The notes under the pieces are model-generated. The model saw only the letters and a program-made list of their open reading frames with translations. It was not told where the DNA came from and did not search any database. From Alphaproteobacteria bacterium (GTDB lineage Bacteria > Pseudomonadota > Alphaproteobacteria > Rickettsiales > SXRF01): a stretch of DNA of 11,171 bases. The position numbers were made by a program, and so were the translations under genes. The DNA is taken from assembly GCA_019243895.1 (NCBI GenBank), contig JAFATP010000199.1:1-11171 (forward strand). Reading direction: 5' to 3'. Shown here one piece after another: positions 5,971 to 11,171 of this stretch (its first letter is position 1; the number at the start of each line of letters is the position of its first letter).

Positions 5971-7770
5971 ATGGCAAAAGCCAGCGACAAGCAGCGGCTG
6001 CTTTCCCGCCGGGCTTTTATTTTCGGCGGCGTGCAGGCGGTGGGGCTGACGGCGCTGGCGGCGCGGCTTTACCAGCTGCAATTCCTGAAAAGCGATGAAT
6101 ATCGCACCCTCTCGGAGAATAACCGCATCCGTCTGCAGCTGCTGGTGCCGCCGCGCGGCCAGATCCTCGACCGGCTAGGCCTGCCGCTGGCGCTTAACGA
6201 AACCAATTATCAGCTTTTCTGCGACATCGCCGGCTTAAGCCGCGACGCCATCGCGCACACGCTGGAGCGCGCCCGTGCCGCCATCAATCTTCCGTCCAAG
6301 CGCATCACGCAAGCGCTGGATGAGTTGCGCGCCAATCCTTATGCCTCGCCGCTGCTGATTGCCGAGCATCTGGAATGGGAGCAGGTGGCTGCTATTGAAT
6401 TGCGGCAGCTGGACCTGCCGGGGCTCTATATCGCCATCGGCCAGCTTCGCTATTACCCTTATGGCCCGATGTGTGCGCATTTGCTGGGCTATGTCGGCGC
6501 GCCCTCGCCGGAGGAGGTGGCGGCGGAAGACGATGCGCCGCTATTGAAACTGCCGGAATACCGCATCGGCAAGGCGGCCACCGAGCGCATGCTGGAAGAG
6601 CGCCTGCGCGGCCAAGCGGGTATCCGGCAGATGGAGGTAAACGTGCACGGGCAAGCCATGCGCGAGCTGGCGGTGCGGCCTGCGATTCCCGGCGACAGCG
6701 TGCGGCTGGCCATTCACCATGAGCTGCAGGAATACGGCGCGAACCTGCTGGCGGAGCAGAGCGCCGCGGCCATCGTGCTGGACGTGCGCAACGGTGATGT
6801 AATGGCGCTTCTCTCCGTGCCGGGGTTTGACCCCAATATTTTCAGCAAGGGCATTCCCGCCGATTATTGGGAATCGCTGCAGGCGGACAACCACACCCCG
6901 CTGATCAACAAGGCGGTGCAGGGCCTCTACCCCCCCGGCTCAACATTCAAGATGATGGTGGGGCTGGCGGGACTGGCCGAAGGCGCCATTTCCCCCGACA
7001 CACGCGTTTCCTGCTCCGGGCATTACTGGCTGGGCGATCACAAGTTCAATTGCTGGAAGGAAGGAGGCCACGGCAGCATGAACCTGGTTTCCGCCATCGC
7101 TCAGTCCTGCGATACGTTTTTTTACACCGTGGCGCGCGCCACGGGCATCGACGCCATTGCGGCGATGGCAAAAAATTTCGGCTTGGGCGCCACGCATTTT
7201 GGCGATTTTCCCTCCGAGAAAAAAGGATTGGTGCCGGACGCCGGCTGGAAGCAGAAGCGCTACCGGCAGCGCTGGACCACGGGTGATACCATTAACGCCG
7301 GCATCGGCCAAGGCTATGTGCTGGCCACGCCTTTGCAGCTGGCGGTGATGGTGGCGCGGTTGAGCACCGGGCGCGCCGTGGAGCCGCGGTTGCTGGCGGA
7401 AGGCGCCGCGCCTGCGTTTCCCGAACTGGACGTGGAGGCCGAGCATCTGCAATGGATTCAGAAGGGCATGGACGCCGTCGCCAATACGCCTGGCGGCACG
7501 GCTTACGGCAAGCGCATCGCCGAGCCGAAATATGCAATGGCGGGCAAAACCGGCACTTCGCAGGTGCGAAAGATCATCACCCGCGGCGTTAAACAGGAGT
7601 CGCTGCCGTGGGAATATCGCCATCACGCGCTTTTCGTCGGCTACGCGCCGGTCGCCTCGCCGCGCTATGCCTGCGCGGTGGCAGTGGAGCACGGCGGCGG
7701 CGGCGCGGCGGCGGCGGCGCCGGTGGCGCGCGATTTATTGCTGAAGGTGCAGCAATTGGAGGAAGCATGA
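5971..7770 (+). CDS. mrdA: penicillin-binding protein 2, peptidoglycan transpeptidase
   Basis: A 599-residue class B PBP that cross-links lateral-wall peptidoglycan in the periplasm. A basic N-terminus and one membrane anchor (~13-35) precede RLYQLQF and the dimerisation domain (VPPRGQILDRLGLPLALN). The transpeptidase motifs are all present: STFK with catalytic Ser324, SCD at 379-381 (the PBP2-type variant of SxN), and KTG at 526-528 followed by TSQVR. Length is near normal for PBP2, with no truncation. The C-terminus has a Gly/Ala run (GGGGAAAAA). The stop TGA overlaps a possible ATG (ATGA) that has a GGAGG site in front, the kind of junction expected for a coupled downstream gene such as rodA, but only 15 codons follow. 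No RodA coding region is seen. Confidence 0.96.
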   Translation: MAKASDKQRLLSRRAFIFGGVQAVGLTALAARLYQLQFLKSDEYRTLSENNRIRLQLLVPPRGQILDRLGLPLALNETNYQLFCDIAGLSRDAIAHTLERARAAINLPSKRITQALDELRANPYASPLLIAEHLEWEQVAAIELRQLDLPGLYIAIGQLRYYPYGPMCAHLLGYVGAPSPEEVAAEDDAPLLKLPEYRIGKAATERMLEERLRGQAGIRQMEVNVHGQAMRELAVRPAIPGDSVRLAIHHELQEYGANLLAEQSAAAIVLDVRNGDVMALLSVPGFDPNIFSKGIPADYWESLQADNHTPLINKAVQGLYPPGSTFKMMVGLAGLAEGAISPDTRVSCSGHYWLGDHKFNCWKEGGHGSMNLVSAIAQSCDTFFYTVARATGIDAIAAMAKNFGLGATHFGDFPSEKKGLVPDAGWKQKRYRQRWTTGDTINAGIGQGYVLATPLQLAVMVARLSTGRAVEPRLLAEGAAPAFPELDVEAEHLQWIQKGMDAVANTPGGTAYGKRIAEPKYAMAGKTGTSQVRKIITRGVKQESLPWEYRHHALFVGYAPVASPRYACAVAVEHGGGGAAAAAPVARDLLLKVQQLEEA

Positions 7771-7771
7771 A

Positions 7772-9174
<1,403 letters not shown>

Positions 9175-9183
9175 GCGGGCGGG

Positions 9184-9834
9184 TTAAGCGTTCAGGCTGT
9201 TCTCAATAAATTTCCGCAGCCAGCTTTGACGCGCGCGCCTCAAGCGCTCCACCTCCAGAATGTGCTCAATGCGGGAAAGCGTGGCGTCCAAGTCGTCATT
9301 CACCAGCACGTAATCATATTCCTGCCAGTGGCTGATCTCATGCGCCGCCTTATCCATGCGCCGCGCCACCACCTCGTCGCTGTCCTGGGCGCGGGCGCGC
9401 AAGCGGCGTTCCAACTCTCCCAGCGACGGCGGCAGAATGAACACGCTCACCAGATCATCGCGGCTGGCGGCGGCCAGCTGGCGCGTTCCCTGCCAGTCGA
9501 TGTCAAACAGCACATCCACCCCCCGCGTTAGATGCTCATTGACGAAAGCCCGCGGAGTGCCATAGCCATAGCCGAACACCTCGGCATGTTCCAGCAGGGC
9601 TCCTTGCGCCACCATGATTCCATAGTCTTCAGGCGAAACGAAGAAATAGTCCCGGCCTTCCACCTCTCCCGGCCGCTTGGGGCGGGTGGTGATCGATACC
9701 GACATCACCATCGGCGCCGCCTCAGGCGAGGTATTGGTCTGGCGCTCGAGCAACCGCCGCGACAACGTGGTTTTGCCCGCGCCGGAGGGCGAAGATAACA
9801 CGAACATCAGCCCTTGGCGCTGCGGAACGGTCAT
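9184..9834 (-). CDS. gmk: guanylate kinase
   Basis: A 216-residue enzyme converting GMP and ATP to GDP and ADP, needed for GTP and dGTP supply. The P-loop is SPSGAGKT (residues 15-22). The GMP-binding set follows: SITTRPKRPGEVEG, RDYFF, the GYGTPR loop and DIDWQGTRQL. The lid-type Arg-rich helix is ELERRLRAR, and the C-terminal helix is basic. The ATG at 9834 gives the normal N-terminus. An in-frame TTG three codons upstream (9843) overlaps the sco stop (TTGA), and either could be used. No clear ribosome site is present, so translation likely depends on the upstream gene. It is the last gene of the minus-strand block and converges on mreB. Confidence 0.96.
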   Translation of the reverse strand: MTVPQRQGLMFVLSSPSGAGKTTLSRRLLERQTNTSPEAAPMVMSVSITTRPKRPGEVEGRDYFFVSPEDYGIMVAQGALLEHAEVFGYGYGTPRAFVNEHLTRGVDVLFDIDWQGTRQLAAASRDDLVSVFILPPSLGELERRLRARAQDSDEVVARRMDKAAHEISHWQEYDYVLVNDDLDATLSRIEHILEVERLRRARQSWLRKFIENSLNA

Positions 9835-9839
9835 GGCCG

Positions 9840-10535
9840 TCAATAAAGGTGCTGCCGAACGGCATCGAGTATTTGCGTCTCCGGCGTGTCGGAAGAAAAA
9901 CTGGCGAGATAATTCCCGTTCTTTCCCATTAAATAAATAAGGGCGGAATGATCCACGGCATAATCCTCCTCCCCGCCGGAAGCCGATGCCTCCTTGCTGG
10001 CGCCAGATCCCAGCTCACTGTGATAAATCTTATAAGCGTTTTCCACCTGTTCGATCGCTTCGGGGCTGCCGGTCAACCCGGTAATGCCCGGGTGAAAATT
10101 CTTGAGAAACTCGGCCAGGCGCGGCGGCGTATCGCGCCGGGGATCAACCGTGATAAAAACCGGAGCCACCTGTGCCGCATCCTTGCCCAGCTGATTCATG
10201 ATATTCGATAGCAGGGTAAGCGTCGTGGGGCATACATCCGGGCAATGCGTGTAGCCGAAAAAGACCAGCATCACGCGCCCACGGAAATCCGTATCCTTCA
10301 CTTCGCGCCCATGCTGGTCCGTAAGCGCGAAAGGCCCGCCAACTTCTGGCGCTTCGCCCGCCGCGGAAGGCGAAGCCGTTTGCTCGCCGGAAGAATTTGC
10401 CGGCGGCTGGGCTTCCGTCAAGGGCGGCGCGAGGCGCGTCGTTTCCAGCGGCGGCGGGCCTTCCGTGAGCCACAGGGTAAACGACGTTATCGCCAGCAGC
10501 AGCACGGCCAAAATGGCAACCAGTATTCGATGCAT
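9840..10535 (-). CDS. SCO1/SenC family copper chaperone for cytochrome c oxidase assembly
   Basis: A 231-residue membrane-anchored thioredoxin-fold protein that delivers copper to the CuA site of cytochrome c oxidase. One N-terminal helix (~4-23) anchors it to the inner membrane. A Pro/Ala/Ser-rich linker (~25-65) leads to the periplasmic domain starting GGPFALTDQHG. The copper ligands are present: CPDVC (Cys98 and Cys102, in FFGYTHCPDVCP) and the distal His196 in VDHSALIYLM. VFITVDPRRDTP is another family mark. An acidic/Ser-rich insertion (~176-192) precedes the His. The ATG at 10535 has GGAG seven bases upstream. The stop overlaps or abuts gmk, and the ubiquinol-cytochrome c chaperone gene is 36 bp upstream, consistent with respiratory-chain assembly. 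Confidence 0.94.
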   Translation of the reverse strand: MHRILVAILAVLLLAITSFTLWLTEGPPPLETTRLAPPLTEAQPPANSSGEQTASPSAAGEAPEVGGPFALTDQHGREVKDTDFRGRVMLVFFGYTHCPDVCPTTLTLLSNIMNQLGKDAAQVAPVFITVDPRRDTPPRLAEFLKNFHPGITGLTGSPEAIEQVENAYKIYHSELGSGASKEASASGGEEDYAVDHSALIYLMGKNGNYLASFSSDTPETQILDAVRQHLY

Positions 10536-10544
10536 GACAAGGCT

Positions 10545-10583
10545 CCGCTAATGGAAGCGGGGAATTCCCGATTATAATTCCCC
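10545..10583. repeat. two adjacent stem-loops at the chaperone-sco junction
   Basis: GGGGAATT (10559-10566) is a perfect inverted repeat with AATTCCCC (10576-10583) around a 9-base loop that contains the chaperone gene's stop codon. Immediately next to it, CCGCT (10545-10549) pairs with AGCGG (10556-10560) around six bases, just upstream of the sco ribosome site. There is no T-run on the transcribed minus strand, so they do not look like a terminator. They may stabilise or process the mRNA between the two genes. Confidence 0.45.
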
Positions 10584-11090
10584 TATCACGCCGGTTGCGG
10601 CGGTGGCAAGCGGGATTGCGCCAGCGCCGTGAAGCTGGGCATAGGCATATTGTGCCAGCGCTGCGGGATCGCGCGTCAGGCCGCTATATACGTAATCCTT
10701 GAGCAGAGTAGAAAAAGCCTGCCGGTCACTCACCGCGGCCCGGTAAGCCGCGATGCGGGCGAACATGGCGGCGGCGGCGCGTTTGACGCGGCGACCCACG
10801 CCGGTGTCGCCGATGCCGGTTTCGCGCAGCGTGCGATCCATGTCGTGCACGAACGCTTCCATGATGTACCGGGCCAGGCGATGGGTTTCCTCCCCCGCCT
10901 CATGCTGCAGCCGGTGCATCGCCAGGAAAAGATGCAGGCACAGCGCCTCGAACCGGCCTTCCGGCGTATCCGGGATACCCAGCTCGCGATAAAGCTCCGG
11001 CTGCCGCGACTGGCGTACGATGCCCACATAGGCGCGGTGGGCATCGCGGCGCAGCGTGGACGGCTGGAATAATCGTACGAGGCGGCGCAT
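10572..11090 (-). CDS. ubiquinol-cytochrome c chaperone family protein (CBP3 type)
   Basis: A 172-residue protein of the Ubiq_cyt_C_chap family, related to mitochondrial CBP3, which helps cytochrome b and the bc1 complex assemble. Diagnostic stretches are YRELGIPDTPEGRFEALCLH, LARYIMEAFVHDMDRTLRE, and GIGDTGVGRRVKRAAAAMFA followed by RIAAYRAA. The protein is soluble, mostly helical and Arg-rich, without signal peptide or membrane helix, as expected for a cytoplasmic-side factor. The ATG is two bases after the rpoH stop (TAG-ac-ATG), so the genes are very likely translated in series. SCO follows. Family membership is clear; the bacterial function is inferred from the mitochondrial relatives and the SCO neighbour. 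Confidence 0.9.
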   Translation of the reverse strand: MRRLVRLFQPSTLRRDAHRAYVGIVRQSRQPELYRELGIPDTPEGRFEALCLHLFLAMHRLQHEAGEETHRLARYIMEAFVHDMDRTLRETGIGDTGVGRRVKRAAAAMFARIAAYRAAVSDRQAFSTLLKDYVYSGLTRDPAALAQYAYAQLHGAGAIPLATAATGVIGEL

Positions 11091-11092
11091 GT

Positions 11093-11171
11093 CTATTCCG
11101 CCGGAGCGACCATTTCCTTCTGCAGCTTTTGCAGCGCGCGCACCTCGATCTGCCGCACGCGCTCGCGCGAG
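11093..11171 (-). CDS. rpoH: RNA polymerase sigma factor RpoH (heat-shock sigma-32), 3' end only
   Basis: Only the last 25 codons are in the window. They read SRERVRQIEVRALQKL and end MVAPAE before TAG. This is the region 4.2 recognition helix of the sigma-70 family, which contacts the -35 element. VSRERVRQIEVRA is the form typical of alphaproteobacterial RpoH; the primary sigma RpoD normally reads TRERIRQIEAKALRKL, so RpoH is the better match. RpoH directs transcription of heat-shock chaperone and protease genes. The ubiquinol-cytochrome c chaperone gene starts two bases later. Confidence is limited because most of the protein lies outside the window; another group-2 or RpoH-paralogue sigma is possible, since many alphaproteobacteria have more than one. 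Confidence 0.82.
   Translation of the reverse strand, partial: SRERVRQIEVRALQKLQKEMVAPAE

Noticed and set aside
7690..7730. GGC/GCG run near the end of mrdA as a simple repeat or frameshift hot spot
   Set aside because: The frame stays open to the normal PBP2 end and the run encodes Gly/Ala residues in the expected C-terminal region.

Overview
The window reads as GC-rich alphaproteobacterial chromosome. This is supported by an alphaproteobacterial-type RpoH C-terminus, a ubiquinol-cytochrome c chaperone of the CBP3 family, a SCO copper chaperone, an mreC-mreD-PBP2 cluster and a Gmk of alphaproteobacterial style. The bc1 and oxidase assembly genes imply aerobic respiration, and the mre/PBP2 genes imply MreB-directed elongation of a rod-shaped cell. 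I cannot name the genus. Everything is core or ordinary accessory gene content, except a short AT-richer patch beside a tRNA gene and a rearranged junction in the cell-shape cluster.

Layout: (1) 1-437, + strand: the 3' end of an ABC-2 type ATPase gene, convergent with the next block. (2) 449-2335, - strand: a tight operon lemA, a secreted/anchored TPM protein and a second, membrane-embedded TPM protein. (3) 2416-3495, + strand: an acyltransferase-3 membrane enzyme divergent from lemA, followed by a strong stem-loop. (4) 3496-4304: a lower-GC patch with one unrecognised gene on the - strand, a palindromic operator-like site upstream of it, and a 12-bp inverted repeat enclosing the whole. (5) 4305-4380, - strand: tRNA-Glu(CTC) with encoded CCA. 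(6) 4570-7770, + strand: mreC, mreD, mrdA (PBP2). (7) 7767-8059: a junction with a 15-codon ORF that looks like a lost coupled gene start, and a LysE/RhtB-family gene remnant on the opposite strand. (8) 8122-9174, + strand: mreB with its own promoter. (9) 9184-11171, - strand: rpoH (3' end), a ubiquinol-cytochrome c chaperone, SCO and gmk, closely packed and probably co-transcribed.

How the genes work together: MreB, MreC, MreD and PBP2 form the elongasome, but here mreB lies downstream of the other genes with a separate promoter, and rodA, which commonly follows PBP2 in alphaproteobacteria, is absent from the window. The rpoH block links the heat-shock sigma factor to respiratory-complex assembly factors and guanylate kinase by 2-nt and overlapping junctions. 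No clearly new multi-gene system is visible. The two places most worth follow-up are the orphan gene between inverted repeats next to tRNA-Glu, and the PBP2-mreB junction.
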